From Phycisphaerales bacterium (lineage in GTDB: Bacteria; Planctomycetota; Phycisphaerae; Phycisphaerales; UBA1924), in NCBI GenBank assembly GCA_027083355.1, contig JALWOY010000221.1:1-36292 (forward strand): a stretch of 36,292 nt of DNA. Direction: 5' to 3'. How positions within the stretch are numbered: the stretch's first letter is position 1; each line of letters opens with the position of its first letter. A program made the translations under genes and the position numbers. The notes under the pieces were generated by a model that saw only the letters and a program-made list of their open reading frames with translations, ran no database searches and had not been told where the DNA came from. This document shows, in pieces, positions 22,958 through 32,674 of the stretch.

Positions 22958-25279
22958 TCAGGGGCAACCGGCCAGGAACGACTGCACGAAGGCGTTGATA
23001 TCGTCGAGGTCCAGCACGCCGAACGGCGACGCCAGATCCGCCTCGCCCCCACCGACGAGGAACGCCGAGGTGAACGCGGAGATGTCCGAGAGATCGAGCA
23101 CGCCCGCCGGCGGCGCGAGGTCGGCCGGGCACAGCGCGCCGTTGTAGTCCGCCGACAGCACCGTGTCGATCGCGCCGGCGTGGATCAGCTCGGCCAGCCC
23201 CAGCCCGCCCAGCGCGACATCGGGCAACGCCGCGGCGGTGGGGGTGTACGCGGGGTCTTGCTCGGATCGGCGATACAGGATCGACGCTCCGCCGGCGAAC
23301 GTCTGCCGCGCCCCGTGTCGGTAGGCGTGGTAGGCCCCGACGGCCGGCGCGGTGTCGCCCCCGGCGCAGAACGCCATCAACGCCGGGAACGACGCGAGAT
23401 CGCCCGGGTGGTCCGACAGCGAGTCGGCGTGATAGAAACCCCACTGCGGCGCCGTCGAGCCGGCGCTGAACACGGTCATGTACCGCGGCCCCGCGTCGTC
23501 GGTCCACGCGCCGTTGCTGCCCAGCAGGTGCGCGACGTGCTCGCCCCACGCGGTGCTCTCGCGGTACGGCTTCTGCGCAATCCACGAATAGAGCGAGACG
23601 AACGCGGGCAGGTGGTTCCCGGGCGAGTTCGTTGTCACCGGGTACGCCGACACGAACGCCGCCGCCGGCCAGGTGCCGCGGTCCAGCCAGCTCGCCAGCG
23701 ACGCGGCGCCCCACGCCGATCCGCCGTACACCGCGGCCTGCTCGACGAAGATGATGCCCTCGTGGAACCCGCCCGAAGCCCCGCCAGCCGGCCCGCCCGC
23801 GGGGTCGCCGACGAAGTAGAGCGCGTCGGGCAGGACATACGAATCCCAGTCCGACACCCCGCCCGTGATCGCGTCGGCGGCCGCGACGATCTGCGGGTCG
23901 TCCCAATAGAAACGCCGCGCCCGGTCGGCCGCCAGCACGATCTTCATCGTGCTCAGCGTGGCGAACTCCTCGGGCCAGCCCGGTTTGATCCCGCCGGTCA
24001 GCGGGTCGAGCCAGTGCTGATAGATCCCGTCGGCTGTGCGCACGGGGGCGATGCCGTCGCCCGACTGCCCGGCGTAACGGCGCAGGATCGTGCGCACGAG
24101 TGACTGCGCATCGGGGTCGCCCGTCAGGTGGTCGTTCATCAGCAGCGTGAGCACGACCCACGCGGCCCCGTCGGGAGTGGCCGGGTGAAACTGTGTCTGC
24201 CCGGGGGCCACGTCGCCGTCGAGCACCCACCCCGCGGGCTCGCCGCCCGGCGAGATCAGGCTCTTGCAGAACACGACGACCTGCGCGAACTCGTCGCCGA
24301 GCCACGCCTCGAACCCGAGGCGGGTGTCCGTGTCGTCGGCGATCATCACCGCGCCGCCACCGCCCGCGCCCAGCAGCCGCCCGTCCGCGGTCGCGGCGAG
24401 GTCGTCCAGCGGCAGCGGGGGGGTGTAGTAGGTTTCCGGCGCGAACGTCTGCAGCCCGATCGCCTGCAGATCGGGCACGCGCAGCACCCGCGCCCCGCCC
24501 TGATCCAGCACGAACAGCCCCGCCGTCGAGACGCAGCCGAAATGGTCCGACTGCGCCAACGCGACCGCGCCGTCGACCGGCCCGACCGCGGTGAACACCG
24601 GCGGGTCCACCGACAGCGACGATCGCCAGAGCGTCGAATCCGTCGCGGCGTAGAGCGCCCCAAGCCCGCGGTCCGCCGCCAGTCCGCGCACCGGCGAGCC
24701 GAGGTCGATCGTGACCGGAGCGATCGAAGAGGTGTCGTTGCGCTCGGCCCGGTGGATCTCGAGCAGCCCGTCGTCGCGTCCGACGTACAGCCGACCGCGG
24801 AAGTGCAGCAGCGCCGGGTGCGGGTGCGTCGCCGTGTTGTCGCTGATGTCCGTGCGCGCAAACAGCGTCAGCAGATCGAGCACGGCGTCGTACCGGAACA
24901 CCGCGTCGGAACCCAGCCCGCCGCCGCCCGGCTCGTCGTCGTGCACGGCGATGAACAGCGACCGCCCCGAGTCGGTCCACGCCAGCGCCGAGGGCCCGTC
25001 GCCCCCGTTGTCGAGCGAGAGCCAACCGGCGAGCGTGTTCAGCTCCGAACGCGAGATGGTCCGGCGGAGATCGCCGCGGATGCCGCGGATCTCGACGGTG
25101 TCGCCGGCGGTGTCGGCGACGGCGTACCAGCCCGAACGCGACGCCGCGGCGCACGCCGACGGTGATCCGGTCGAGGGCCAGGCGGACGTCTGCGGTGCCG
25201 CCGAGAGCGGAGGCGTGCACGCAAGCAGCACCGCGCCCAACGCCGCCGCCCCGATCGGGATGGTTCGGTTCCTGCGCAT
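22958..25279 (-). CDS. Secreted propeller/toroid protein with a double GC-type dockerin
   Basis: 773 residues with a signal peptide (IGAAALGAVLLACTPPLSA). Residues about 45-300 have beta-propeller character (SALAWTDSGRSLFIAVHDDE, GRLYVGRDDGLLEIHR). Residues about 330-690 look like a helical toroid of glycosidase type (TRLGFEAWLGDEFAQVVVF, WLDPLTGGIKPGWPEEFATL, GNHLPAFVSLYSWIA). Two dockerin-like units close the protein (DLAPPAGVLDLSDI and DLASPFGVLDLDDI, framed by C and GC). Its ATG at 25279 shares a base with the lacI stop, so it is co-transcribed with the regulator. It is probably an extracellular polysaccharide-active or -binding protein; specificity is unknown. Confidence 0.78.
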   Translation of the reverse strand: MRRNRTIPIGAAALGAVLLACTPPLSAAPQTSAWPSTGSPSACAAASRSGWYAVADTAGDTVEIRGIRGDLRRTISRSELNTLAGWLSLDNGGDGPSALAWTDSGRSLFIAVHDDEPGGGGLGSDAVFRYDAVLDLLTLFARTDISDNTATHPHPALLHFRGRLYVGRDDGLLEIHRAERNDTSSIAPVTIDLGSPVRGLAADRGLGALYAATDSTLWRSSLSVDPPVFTAVGPVDGAVALAQSDHFGCVSTAGLFVLDQGGARVLRVPDLQAIGLQTFAPETYYTPPLPLDDLAATADGRLLGAGGGGAVMIADDTDTRLGFEAWLGDEFAQVVVFCKSLISPGGEPAGWVLDGDVAPGQTQFHPATPDGAAWVVLTLLMNDHLTGDPDAQSLVRTILRRYAGQSGDGIAPVRTADGIYQHWLDPLTGGIKPGWPEEFATLSTMKIVLAADRARRFYWDDPQIVAAADAITGGVSDWDSYVLPDALYFVGDPAGGPAGGASGGFHEGIIFVEQAAVYGGSAWGAASLASWLDRGTWPAAAFVSAYPVTTNSPGNHLPAFVSLYSWIAQKPYRESTAWGEHVAHLLGSNGAWTDDAGPRYMTVFSAGSTAPQWGFYHADSLSDHPGDLASFPALMAFCAGGDTAPAVGAYHAYRHGARQTFAGGASILYRRSEQDPAYTPTAAALPDVALGGLGLAELIHAGAIDTVLSADYNGALCPADLAPPAGVLDLSDISAFTSAFLVGGGEADLASPFGVLDLDDINAFVQSFLAGCP

Positions 25280-26340
25280 CACGGGTTTTCCGGCGCGGTT
25301 CGGCTGCTGTCGCGGACCACCAGCGACGTCGCCAGGCGGATGTGTCTCGGCGTGCTGCCGGGTTCTTCGAGGCTGCGGATCAGGGCGTCGACCGCCTCGC
25401 GGGCCATTTCATCAACGGGCACCCGCACGGACGAAAGCTCGGGGCGGAGCAGCGAGCAGATCCGTGAATCATCGAACCCCACGATCCGCAGATCACGCGG
25501 GATGTCGAGCCCGCGCTGCCGGGCGGCGTTGACGATCCCCACGGCGATCTCGTCGTTCGCCGCCAGCACCGCCGAGCCCGCCAGCGTCCCCTCGTCGCAC
25601 CGCTCCATGGCCCATTCCCATCCCCACTCGAAACTGAACTCACCGTGGGCGATCTGGCGCGGGTCCGGCTCGTGCCCCCGGCCCCGGAGCACCGAGGCGA
25701 ACGCGGTGGCCCGCTGGTCGGAGTCGAGGTTCCCGACATGGGCGCCGACGAAAAAACAGCGCTCGGGCGGTGTGGCGACAAGCAGGTGCTCGGTCGCCCG
25801 GGCCGCCCCGATCGTGTTGTCGCAGATAATGGTTTCGACGGGCATCCCGGGCGGGTCGACCCCGATGACCGTCACGGGGATATCCAGCCCCGCGATCGCG
25901 TCGAGGTCCACGCGCACACGCTCGGTCAGCATCACGATCAGCCCGTCGACGAGATCCAGGGCGAAGCCGTTCTGCGGGCCGTCGTCCGGGTGGTGCGCGT
26001 TGCTGCTGACGAGCAGGTGGTAGCCCCGCTCGCACGCCCGGCGATCGGCGTTGTGCATCAACTCCGCGTAAAACTCGCCGTGGATGTCCGGAAGCGACAC
26101 CCCGATCACCCGGCTCCGCCTCGTCAAAAGCGACTTCGCGAAAAGGTTCGGGCGATACCCCAACTCGCGAACCGCCCGCTGCACACGCTCGGCCGTCGAG
26201 GGCGACACCAGTTCGGGCGAGTTCAACACCCGGCTCACCGTCGCGATCGAAACCCCCGCGTGCTCGGCCACACCCCGTATCGAAACCGGCCGTTTCGGCT
26301 TGTCATTTGACGAGGATGGACTTGTTTCGGCACGCGTCAT
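25279..26340 (-). CDS. LacI-family transcriptional regulator
   Basis: 353 residues. The N-terminal helix-turn-helix and hinge are classic (VSIRGVAEHAGVSIATVSRV, NSPELVSPSTAERVQRAVRELGYRPN), followed by a periplasmic-binding-protein-like sugar sensor (VIGVSLPDIHGEFYAELM, DLVDGLIVML, VLAANDEIAVGIVNAARQRG, VGFDDSRICSLLRPELSSV). It should repress sugar-use genes until its ligand binds. The AAACGTTT-centred operators at 26360-26373 and 27976-27989 are its likely targets; the first lies in its own promoter, giving autoregulation. It is first in a minus-strand unit with the two large secreted proteins. Confidence 0.94.
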   Translation of the reverse strand: MTRAETSPSSSNDKPKRPVSIRGVAEHAGVSIATVSRVLNSPELVSPSTAERVQRAVRELGYRPNLFAKSLLTRRSRVIGVSLPDIHGEFYAELMHNADRRACERGYHLLVSSNAHHPDDGPQNGFALDLVDGLIVMLTERVRVDLDAIAGLDIPVTVIGVDPPGMPVETIICDNTIGAARATEHLLVATPPERCFFVGAHVGNLDSDQRATAFASVLRGRGHEPDPRQIAHGEFSFEWGWEWAMERCDEGTLAGSAVLAANDEIAVGIVNAARQRGLDIPRDLRIVGFDDSRICSLLRPELSSVRVPVDEMAREAVDALIRSLEEPGSTPRHIRLATSLVVRDSSRTAPENP

Positions 26341-26348
26341 CGCAGATC

Positions 26349-26354
26349 ATCATA
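26349..26354 (-). promoter_or_regulatory. Candidate -10 box of lacI-type gene
   Basis: On the minus strand TATGAT ends eight bases before the start codon at 26340, placing the transcript start at or next to the ATG. The -35 region is weak. The operator at 26360-26373 lies in the -10/-35 spacer. Confidence 0.4.
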
Positions 26355-26358
26355 CACG

Positions 26359-27897
26359 ATGAAAACGTTTACGAAACACCGCTCCCGCTGTTTCTCTCGT
26401 TGGGTGCATCCGATAACGGCATCCGCCCCCGTTCTGCTGCTTTGGACGGCCGGTTGTGCGGCCCCCGACAGGCTCTCCGGAGAGCGGCCCAGGGCCGTGC
26501 ACGCCGAGCGGGTCATCATCGATTCCGACGCCCCGCGCCCGCCGTTTAAGTTTTCTGACGCCGACGAGGCCTTTCTTGACGAGATCCAGCGGGCGGCGTT
26601 CGCGTTTTTCTGGAATGAGGCCGACGAGCGCACGGGGCTGGTCCCCGATCGCACCAGCAGCGACGTGGTGAGCGTCGCCGGAGTCGGGTTTGAACTGTCG
26701 GCCTTGCCGATCGGCGTCGAGCGGGGGTGGATCACTCGCGATCAGGGCGAGCGGCGTGCCCGCCTGGTGCTCTCGTCCCTTCTCTCGCAGCCCACCAACC
26801 GCAAGGCGGGGCTGTTCTTTCATTTCCTGAATCCGCACGATGCCTCCCCGAAACGGGTCGGGACGGAGCTCGTTGTCAGCACGATTGATTCCGCGATCCT
26901 GATGGCCGGGGCGATCACCGCCGGGCAGTATTTCGGGGGGGAGGTCGCCGCGCTCGGGGATCGGCTGGTGGCCGACGCCGACTGGGCCTTCTTCGCCGAC
27001 CACGACCACCCCGAAGGCGAGGGGTTCCTTACGCTCGGCTGGAAACCGGTTTCCGATGACGACCCGACCGGAAAAGGGGAGATCCTCCCGTATTTCTGGC
27101 TCGACAGCGGCGACGAGCACCGGCTGGCCACGTTCATGGCGGTCTGCTCGCCGGACCCCGACCATCGGCTCGACCCCGCGGTCTATTACAGGCTCCGCCG
27201 GATGCTCGGCTGGCACAAGGGCGAGGTGGTCTGGTTCCCCTATTCCGGGGCGTTGTTCACGGCCTTCTTCGCCCACTGCTGGATCGACTATGCGCATCTC
27301 GGCGTGGACAACCCGTCGGCGTGGGGTGTCGAGCAGCGGGCGCGGGTCGATTGGTGGGAAAACAGCAGGCGAATGGTGAACCTGCACCGCGACAAGGCGA
27401 TCGCCAACCCCCTGCATCTGCCGACACTCGGCTCGGACGCCTGGGGGCTGTCGGCGTGCGACGGGCCGGACGGGTACGTCGTCGGTGGACTGTTTCCGGA
27501 GCCTTTGGAGATGATCGGTGCGGTCCCTGATCGGGACTTTTCGACGTACAGGGCGCAGGACCACTGGGGCGGGGGGGTCATTCCCCCGTACACGGCGGCC
27601 TCGTCGATCATCTTCGAACCGGGGCTGTCGTTGCGGGCGATGCGACATTATCGGTCGTTGAAAGCTGCCGACGGCTCGCCTCTGGTTTGGTGGGACCCTG
27701 AAAAGGGGGGGTATGGATTCGTGGATTCGTTCCGGGGTGGGGATGAGCCGTGGCGGGCGGCGGACACAGTGGCGATCGATGAGGGTCCGATGTTGTTGCT
27801 GATCGAGAACGCGCGGAGCGGTTTGATCTGGAAACTGTTCAGCGCAGACCCTGTGGTGCGTGCGGGTTTGGGGCGTCTCGGGCTTGATGGTGGCTGA
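26359..27897 (+). CDS. Lipoprotein glucanase of the Glycoamylase (PF10091, GH144-like) family
   Basis: 512 residues with a lipoprotein signal (ASAPVLLLWTAGC). The (alpha/alpha)6 domain shows family landmarks: EIQRAAFAFFWNEADERTGLV, SVAGVGFELSALPIGVERGW, TELVVSTIDSAILMAGAI, WFPYSGALFTAFFAHCWIDY, LPTLGSDAWGLSACDGPDGY, IPPYTAASSIIFEPGLS and ADTVAIDEGPMLLLIENARSG. PF10091 includes GH144 endo-beta-1,2-glucanases, so cleavage of a beta-glucan outside the inner membrane is likely. The ATG at 26359 lacks a ribosome site and overlaps an operator; an in-frame GTG at 26404 gives a shorter, well-formed lipoprotein signal and may be the true start. Divergent from the regulator. Confidence 0.85.
   Translation: MKTFTKHRSRCFSRWVHPITASAPVLLLWTAGCAAPDRLSGERPRAVHAERVIIDSDAPRPPFKFSDADEAFLDEIQRAAFAFFWNEADERTGLVPDRTSSDVVSVAGVGFELSALPIGVERGWITRDQGERRARLVLSSLLSQPTNRKAGLFFHFLNPHDASPKRVGTELVVSTIDSAILMAGAITAGQYFGGEVAALGDRLVADADWAFFADHDHPEGEGFLTLGWKPVSDDDPTGKGEILPYFWLDSGDEHRLATFMAVCSPDPDHRLDPAVYYRLRRMLGWHKGEVVWFPYSGALFTAFFAHCWIDYAHLGVDNPSAWGVEQRARVDWWENSRRMVNLHRDKAIANPLHLPTLGSDAWGLSACDGPDGYVVGGLFPEPLEMIGAVPDRDFSTYRAQDHWGGGVIPPYTAASSIIFEPGLSLRAMRHYRSLKAADGSPLVWWDPEKGGYGFVDSFRGGDEPWRAADTVAIDEGPMLLLIENARSGLIWKLFSADPVVRAGLGRLGLDGG
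26360..26373 (-). promoter_or_regulatory. LacI-type operator 1
   Basis: On the minus strand CGTAAACGTTTTCA, 13 of 14 bases identical to operator 2. The core AAACGTTT is a perfect palindrome with a central CG, as in LacI/CcpA-type sites. It sits between the regulator and glucanase genes. Confidence 0.7.
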
Positions 27898-28044
27898 TGC
27901 GTGGGGATTGTCCGCTGAGAAAAGATGAAAAAAGTGGTTGATTTGTCTTGACACACGGTTCGCGATCGGGGAGCATGTAAACGTTTTCAGCACCAGATTG
28001 ACTCATCGGCTTGTTGCCCGGGGTCACAACGAGGGAGAATCAAG
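27898..28044 (+). promoter_or_regulatory. Promoter region of the GH94 operon
   Basis: A perfect -35 TTGACA at 27948-27953 is followed by operator 2, which overlaps the expected -10 area (no clear -10 hexamer is visible). GAGGGAGA at 28031-28038 is the ribosome site of the next gene. Confidence 0.6.
27976..27989 (+). promoter_or_regulatory. LacI-type operator 2
   Basis: TGTAAACGTTTTCA, palindromic except for the fifth base on each side of the centre. It lies 22 bases after the -35 box, where a bound repressor would block RNA polymerase. Confidence 0.72.
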
Positions 28045-28824
28045 ATGAATGGATCGAAGGGGATCGCAGTTCTGATCGCGTGCGGGATGGCCGCCGGGGC
28101 GAACGCGGCAATCAGCAACGTGGCGAGTTATGTCGACGCGCCGCGGACGTTCAACGATTTCGGCGGGAGCAACCTGGTCTTCCAGAGCAACTTCAGCCCG
28201 AGCAACGGTTCTCTGATCATCCAGGAGAACAACTACGGCGCGGGCGGTTTCGCCAACCGGCACATGACGTGGCTGGGTGACGCCGCCAACAACAAGGAAG
28301 ACTTCAACTACGGCGACGGCTGGGACATCTCGATGACGATGCAGGTCAACGCCGCCGACAACGTGGGGCAGGTCGAGGCGGGGTTCCAGTTCGACCTGTT
28401 CGGCTTCGGGCTGTTCGGGGCGTTGACGGGCAACGGCGAGATCGCGGCGTTCGGCTCGGTGATGCCGTTCTTCACGTTCGGCACGGGCCTGTACAACGTG
28501 GGCGACGAGTTGATGCTCCGCATGATCCACCGTCCGGGCGACGGTGAGAACAGCGGCGGGGCGCCCTCCACGATGGAATACATGTACAACAACCTCACCA
28601 CCGGGAGCGGGTGGGTCTCCAGCGGCGAGATCGCCTTCACGACCACCGAGGGCGGCATCCCGAGTTCGTTCGACATGTTCGTCGGTGTCGGGGCGCAGAT
28701 CAACCAGCCCGATCCGACGCTCGGCAACGTGGACATCAGCTTCTCGAACATCGCCATCCCCGCGCCGGCCTCGCTGGCGTTGATGGGGCTGGGCGGTCTG
28801 GTGGCGACACGTCGCCGCCGCTGA
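28045..28824 (+). CDS. Secreted PEP-CTERM-like protein
   Basis: 259 residues with a short signal peptide (IAVLIACGMAAGANA), a beta-rich body (NYGDGWDISMTMQVNAADN, VEAGFQFDLFGFGLFG, TLGNVDISFSNIAI) that resembles a jelly-roll sugar-binding fold, and a C-terminal sorting signal: a proline motif (IPAPASLALMG), a hydrophobic helix (LMGLGGLVA) and the basic end TRRRR. Such tails direct exosortase processing; here the motif is P-A-P rather than P-E-P. First gene behind operator 2, so probably induced with the GH94 phosphorylase. Its ligand is unknown. Confidence 0.8.
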   Translation: MNGSKGIAVLIACGMAAGANAAISNVASYVDAPRTFNDFGGSNLVFQSNFSPSNGSLIIQENNYGAGGFANRHMTWLGDAANNKEDFNYGDGWDISMTMQVNAADNVGQVEAGFQFDLFGFGLFGALTGNGEIAAFGSVMPFFTFGTGLYNVGDELMLRMIHRPGDGENSGGAPSTMEYMYNNLTTGSGWVSSGEIAFTTTEGGIPSSFDMFVGVGAQINQPDPTLGNVDISFSNIAIPAPASLALMGLGGLVATRRRR

Positions 28825-28843
28825 TCGGCCTTCTCTCCTCTCC

Positions 28844-28861
28844 CCGTTGATCGATCAACGG
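28844..28861. promoter_or_regulatory. Perfect 18-bp palindrome between the PEP-CTERM and GH94 genes
   Basis: CCGTTGATCGATCAACGG is fully self-complementary and lies 20 bases after the stop codon. There is no U-run and the loop would be minimal, so a protein-binding site is as likely as a terminator. Confidence 0.7.
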
Positions 28862-28964
28862 CGGATATGCAGTCGTCCCGGGGTCGCGACGGTGGCCCCG
28901 GGATATTCAGGGTTGACCGGGTCGCGGCCCTGGTCGTGCGACCGAGCTTCAAGGACGACACACC

Positions 28965-31397
28965 ATGCTCGAATGCAGCTACGGCGGGTTCATCGAGGGC
29001 GGGGCCGCTTACGAGATCACTAACCCGGACACCCCGGCCCCCTGGGTCAACGTCATCAGCAACGGGCGGTACGGGCTGGTGGTCAGCCAGAACGGGGGCG
29101 GGTTTTCGTGGCTCGACCATTGCCAGCTGAACGTGATCACGCGCTGGAACATGGACCTCGTCCGCGACGACAGCGGACGGTTCGTGTATCTGCGTGACAT
29201 GGACGTGGGGCAGACATGGTCGCTCTCCCCGCAGCCGTGCCGGGCGGGGTATGACTCGTACCGCTGCGTGCACCGCAAGGGGATGACATCGTTCGAGACG
29301 TCGCACGCGGGGATCTCGGCGGTGTGGGATCTGGCGGTGACGCCGGAGGACACGGCCGAGGTGTGGCGTGTGACGGTCCGCAATGAATCGGATCGGCCGC
29401 GTCGGCTCCGGCTCGGGTCGTATTTCGAATGGTGCTGCGGTGTGGCGCCGGATGTCAAGCGCGAGTTCCATCGGCTGTTCTTCACCACTTCGCACGACAA
29501 GAAGCGGCGGGCGATCATCGCGACGAAGAACATGTGGGAAGCCCCGTTCGGTGACGCGGACGACCACTGGAACCGGCCCTGGCCGCACGCGGCGGCGTTC
29601 GCGATCGTCGGCGTGGACGGCCACTGGGCGACGAGCGACAAGGCGGATTTCCTCGGTCGGTACGGCACGCAGGCGGACCCGCGCGGGCTTCGCGAGGGTG
29701 TGTCGGGCCGGTTCGGGCGGTTTGTCGACGCGTGCGGTGCGGCGGGTGCGGATATCGAGTTGGCGCCGGGCGAGAGCCGGGTGGTGGGGTTTGTGCTCGC
29801 GGTGGGTGACAACCCGGCGGACGCGTGTGCGTTGGTGGACCGTTACGCCGGGGCCGACGCGATCGACGGGGCGATCTCTCGCGCTGTGGAATCGTGGGAC
29901 GCGTTGCTGAGCGGCACGCGGGTTTCGAGCGAGACGCCGGACGTGGATCTGCTTGTCAATTCGTGGCTGCCGTATCAGGCGATCAGCGCGCGGATGTGGG
30001 CGCGTTCGGGGTATTACCAGCAGTCGGGGGCGTTCGGGTTCCGGGACCAGTTGCAGGACAGCCAGCTGTGGTTGCAGCACGACCCGGGGCGGTGCCGGGA
30101 TCAGATCCTGCTGCACGCGGCGCACCAGTTCGCCGACGGGAGCGTCTATCACTGGTGGAACCCGATCACGGAGACGGGGCAGCACGACGCGTGCAGCGAC
30201 GATTATCTGTGGCTGCCGTTCGTGACGGCGGCGTATGTTCGTGAGACGGGCGACGCGGCGGTGCTCGACGAGCATGTGCGGTTCGTCGATGACGAGCGCG
30301 GGGCGACGCTGAAAGAGCACTGCCTGCGTTCGATCCGCCGGGCGTGGTCGCGTCGGACGGCCCGGGGGCTGCCGCTGATCGGGGACAACGACTGGAACGA
30401 CGGGCTGAGCCACGTGGGCGGTGAGACTTCGGGCGAGTCGGTCTGGCTTGGTTTCTTCCTCGCGGGCGTGCTCGACGAGTTCGCCCGGGCTCTTGAAACC
30501 CGCGGCGACGGGGAGAGCGCCGCGGCGTTGCGGGCGAAGCGAGGGGTGCTGCTCGAGGCGGTCAACGCGCATTGCTGGGACGGGGCGTGGTTCCGCCGGG
30601 CGACGGACAAATCCGGGCGTTGGCTCGGGTCTGCCGAGTCGCCCGAGGGCAAGGTGTTCCTCAACCCGCAGACGTGGGCGATTCTGACGGACGCGACGGA
30701 CGAGGACCGGGCGGCGAGCGCGTGGGAGACGGTGCGGGATGAACTCGTGACGGATTACGGCGTCCTGCTGCTGGCGCCGGCGTACACGGTGCCCGACCCG
30801 GCGATCGGGTATCTGTCCCGGTATGCCCCCGGTGCGCGGGAGAACGGGGGCGTGTATATGCACGCGGCGACGTGGGCGCTGGCGGCGGCGTGCAAGCGGG
30901 GCGACGCGGAGATGGTCGAGAAGATCTGGAGGGGGATCTCGCCGCCGCGCCGCGCCCTCGACGCGGACGGGTATGTCGCCGAGCCTTACGTCACGCCGGG
31001 CAACGTGGACGGCCCGCTGAGCGACACGCCGGGCAAGGCGGGGTGGACGTGGTACACGGGTTCTGCCGCCTGGTTGCACCGGGTGGTGGTGGAGTGGGTG
31101 CTGGGCGTGCGCGCGGTGTGGGGCGGTCTGCTGATCGACCCGAGGCCGATCGCGGAGATGGGCGAGGTCGTGGTCGATCGGCTTTGGCGTGGGCGGCGCG
31201 TGCGGGTGCGTTTCGACGCGCGGGAATACGACCCGGCGAGGCCGGCCCGGCTGACCGTTGGGGGTGAGGCGTACGAGGGCAACGTGATCACAGAAGAGAT
31301 GGTGCCACCGGAGGGGGAGATCGAGATCGCGGTGCGGTGGGGCGAGCCCCCGCACCCGGAGGTCAGGGTCCAGACGGTGGAAAGGAGCCGGGCATGA
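28965..31397 (+). CDS. GH94 glycoside phosphorylase
   Basis: 810 residues, the length of cellobiose and chitobiose phosphorylases. The N-terminal beta-sandwich is visible ([39 protein letters not shown]), then an (alpha/alpha)6 catalytic domain with [20 protein letters not shown], the catalytic Asp region DNDWNDG (residues 474-480), [12 protein letters not shown] and [14 protein letters not shown] (about 690-702, phosphate and sugar binding). No signal peptide, so cytoplasmic: it should split an imported disaccharide or oligosaccharide with phosphate to glucose 1-phosphate, saving [12 protein letters not shown] resembles the GH94 part of cyclic beta-1,2-glucan synthases, fitting a beta-1,2 substrate, but the linkage is not proven. 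AAGGA lies before the ATG. Confidence 0.93.
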   Translation: MLECSYGGFIEGGAAYEITNPDTPAPWVNVISNGRYGLVVSQNGGGFSWLDHCQLNVITRWNMDLVRDDSGRFVYLRDMDVGQTWSLSPQPCRAGYDSYRCVHRKGMTSFETSHAGISAVWDLAVTPEDTAEVWRVTVRNESDRPRRLRLGSYFEWCCGVAPDVKREFHRLFFTTSHDKKRRAIIATKNMWEAPFGDADDHWNRPWPHAAAFAIVGVDGHWATSDKADFLGRYGTQADPRGLREGVSGRFGRFVDACGAAGADIELAPGESRVVGFVLAVGDNPADACALVDRYAGADAIDGAISRAVESWDALLSGTRVSSETPDVDLLVNSWLPYQAISARMWARSGYYQQSGAFGFRDQLQDSQLWLQHDPGRCRDQILLHAAHQFADGSVYHWWNPITETGQHDACSDDYLWLPFVTAAYVRETGDAAVLDEHVRFVDDERGATLKEHCLRSIRRAWSRRTARGLPLIGDNDWNDGLSHVGGETSGESVWLGFFLAGVLDEFARALETRGDGESAAALRAKRGVLLEAVNAHCWDGAWFRRATDKSGRWLGSAESPEGKVFLNPQTWAILTDATDEDRAASAWETVRDELVTDYGVLLLAPAYTVPDPAIGYLSRYAPGARENGGVYMHAATWALAAACKRGDAEMVEKIWRGISPPRRALDADGYVAEPYVTPGNVDGPLSDTPGKAGWTWYTGSAAWLHRVVVEWVLGVRAVWGGLLIDPRPIAEMGEVVVDRLWRGRRVRVRFDAREYDPARPARLTVGGEAYEGNVITEEMVPPEGEIEIAVRWGEPPHPEVRVQTVERSRA

Positions 31398-32227
31398 TGG
31401 CGAACCGGGCGCGGGCGAGCCGCGCGTTTACGCTGATCGAGTTGCTGGTGGTGATCTCGATCATCGCGTTGCTGATCGGGATCCTGCTGCCGGCGTTGGG
31501 CAAGGCGCGGCAGACGGCGTTCGACGTGATCTGCCAGAGCAATCTGAGGCAGATCGGGACGGCGATCCAGTTGTATCTGGACGACCAGCCGGACGGCCAG
31601 GCGGTTTTCTTCGATCTGTACCCGTTCGACGACAACTTCGGGACGTCCGAGCCGCTGCAGATCGAGGGGATCACGGGCGGGCCGTTCTTCATCTATCAGT
31701 GGAACGTGATGCGGGCGTTGGACGAAGGCGGGTACATCAGCGGCGCGGACGACACCTACCACTGCCCGGCGGCGGTGGGGGCGTCGTCGGTGCTTGACCC
31801 GGTGACGCGGAGTGATCCGACGGTCGGGTATGAACCCCAGATCAACTTCGTGGCCGATTACGACCGGGACGGCGTGGAGGAATACACGGAATACAAGTTC
31901 AACGATTCCATGCCCGCGGACCCGAGGCAGAATTACGGGAGCAACGGGGTGCCCCGCTACGGCGTCTCGACGCGGTTGATCCGGGCGATCCCGCACCCTG
32001 AGGAAGTGGTCTGGGCAATAGATGCCATTGACTGGATTCCGCGTCACCGCATCCCGTCGAAGAAAACGCGATACACCACGGACCTCGATACATTGGGGAG
32101 CGAGAACCTGCTGTTCGGCGATAACCGTGTCAAGGCGATGTCGGAAGCCGAATACATTCTCAAGCGTGATCCGTACGGCTCGGCACCCGCGTTTTACAAC
32201 TGGGGCCACTTCTATCCCAACCAGTGA
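31394..32227 (+). CDS. Type II secretion-like pseudopilin (prepilin N-terminus)
   Basis: 277 residues. The N-terminus is a type III prepilin signal: basic leader ending SRA, then [20 protein letters not shown], cleaved before F with E at +5. The remaining sequence resembles the many planctomycete secreted proteins with this leader ([30 protein letters not shown], and a C-terminal DNRVKAM stretch with DEVVW-like [12 protein letters not shown]). It overlaps the GH94 stop by four bases (ATGA), with AAAGGAG at 31381-31387. Likely assembles on or is exported through a type II-like system; its job beside a phosphorylase is unclear. Confidence 0.88.
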   Translation: MMANRARASRAFTLIELLVVISIIALLIGILLPALGKARQTAFDVICQSNLRQIGTAIQLYLDDQPDGQAVFFDLYPFDDNFGTSEPLQIEGITGGPFFIYQWNVMRALDEGGYISGADDTYHCPAAVGASSVLDPVTRSDPTVGYEPQINFVADYDRDGVEEYTEYKFNDSMPADPRQNYGSNGVPRYGVSTRLIRAIPHPEEVVWAIDAIDWIPRHRIPSKKTRYTTDLDTLGSENLLFGDNRVKAMSEAEYILKRDPYGSAPAFYNWGHFYPNQ

Positions 32228-32236
32228 GGCATGATC

Positions 32237-32587
32237 ATGCGAGACTTCTTTCAGAAGAGGCCGTGGGTTGCGTGGGTCATCGCGGGAATCAGTATCGCGT
32301 TCGCCGGGGTGATGTATCTCCGCGGTACGTCGTCCAACGCCCCCGACAGCATCGAGCACAGGTCGGAAATAGTCACGATCCGCTGCACGGAAACCGGCAA
32401 GGAATGGCAGATGAACCGGGGGCAGTTCGAGCGGCTGCTGATGACGCAGGACGGGCTGATCGACCCGAACAAGGGCATCCCGAGCAAGTTCGCCGACGGG
32501 CGGCCCACGGGCGTACTCGTCGACAAGAAAGACTGGGAAGAAACCGTCAAGCGAATCAACGCGATGAAGAAAGCGTATCAGAACTGA
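32237..32587 (+). CDS. Small single-pass membrane protein, unknown function
   Basis: 116 residues from ATG 32237, which has GAGG seven bases upstream; ATG 32231 would add two residues but lies too close to it. One helix (WVAWVIAGISIAFAGVMYL) is followed by a soluble domain with TIRCTETGKEWQMNRGQFERLL, a short zinc-ribbon-like or substrate-sensing segment with a single cysteine, so no metal site is evident. The family was not recognised. It lies nine bases after the pseudopilin gene and is probably its partner. Confidence 0.75.
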   Translation: MRDFFQKRPWVAWVIAGISIAFAGVMYLRGTSSNAPDSIEHRSEIVTIRCTETGKEWQMNRGQFERLLMTQDGLIDPNKGIPSKFADGRPTGVLVDKKDWEETVKRINAMKKAYQN

Positions 32588-32674
32588 TGCGCCGCCCCGT
32601 CGGGTTCGCCCGCGGCGTCGCGGGTCGTGTGAGCCGGATGATCTTGATGCGCGGGCCGAACCGATAGAGCCGGC

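Noticed and set aside
28308-31355. Minus-strand open frame of about 1000 codons opposite the PEP-CTERM and GH94 genes
   Set aside because: Arginine/proline-rich low-complexity translation with no family; the plus strand carries clear GH94 motifs.
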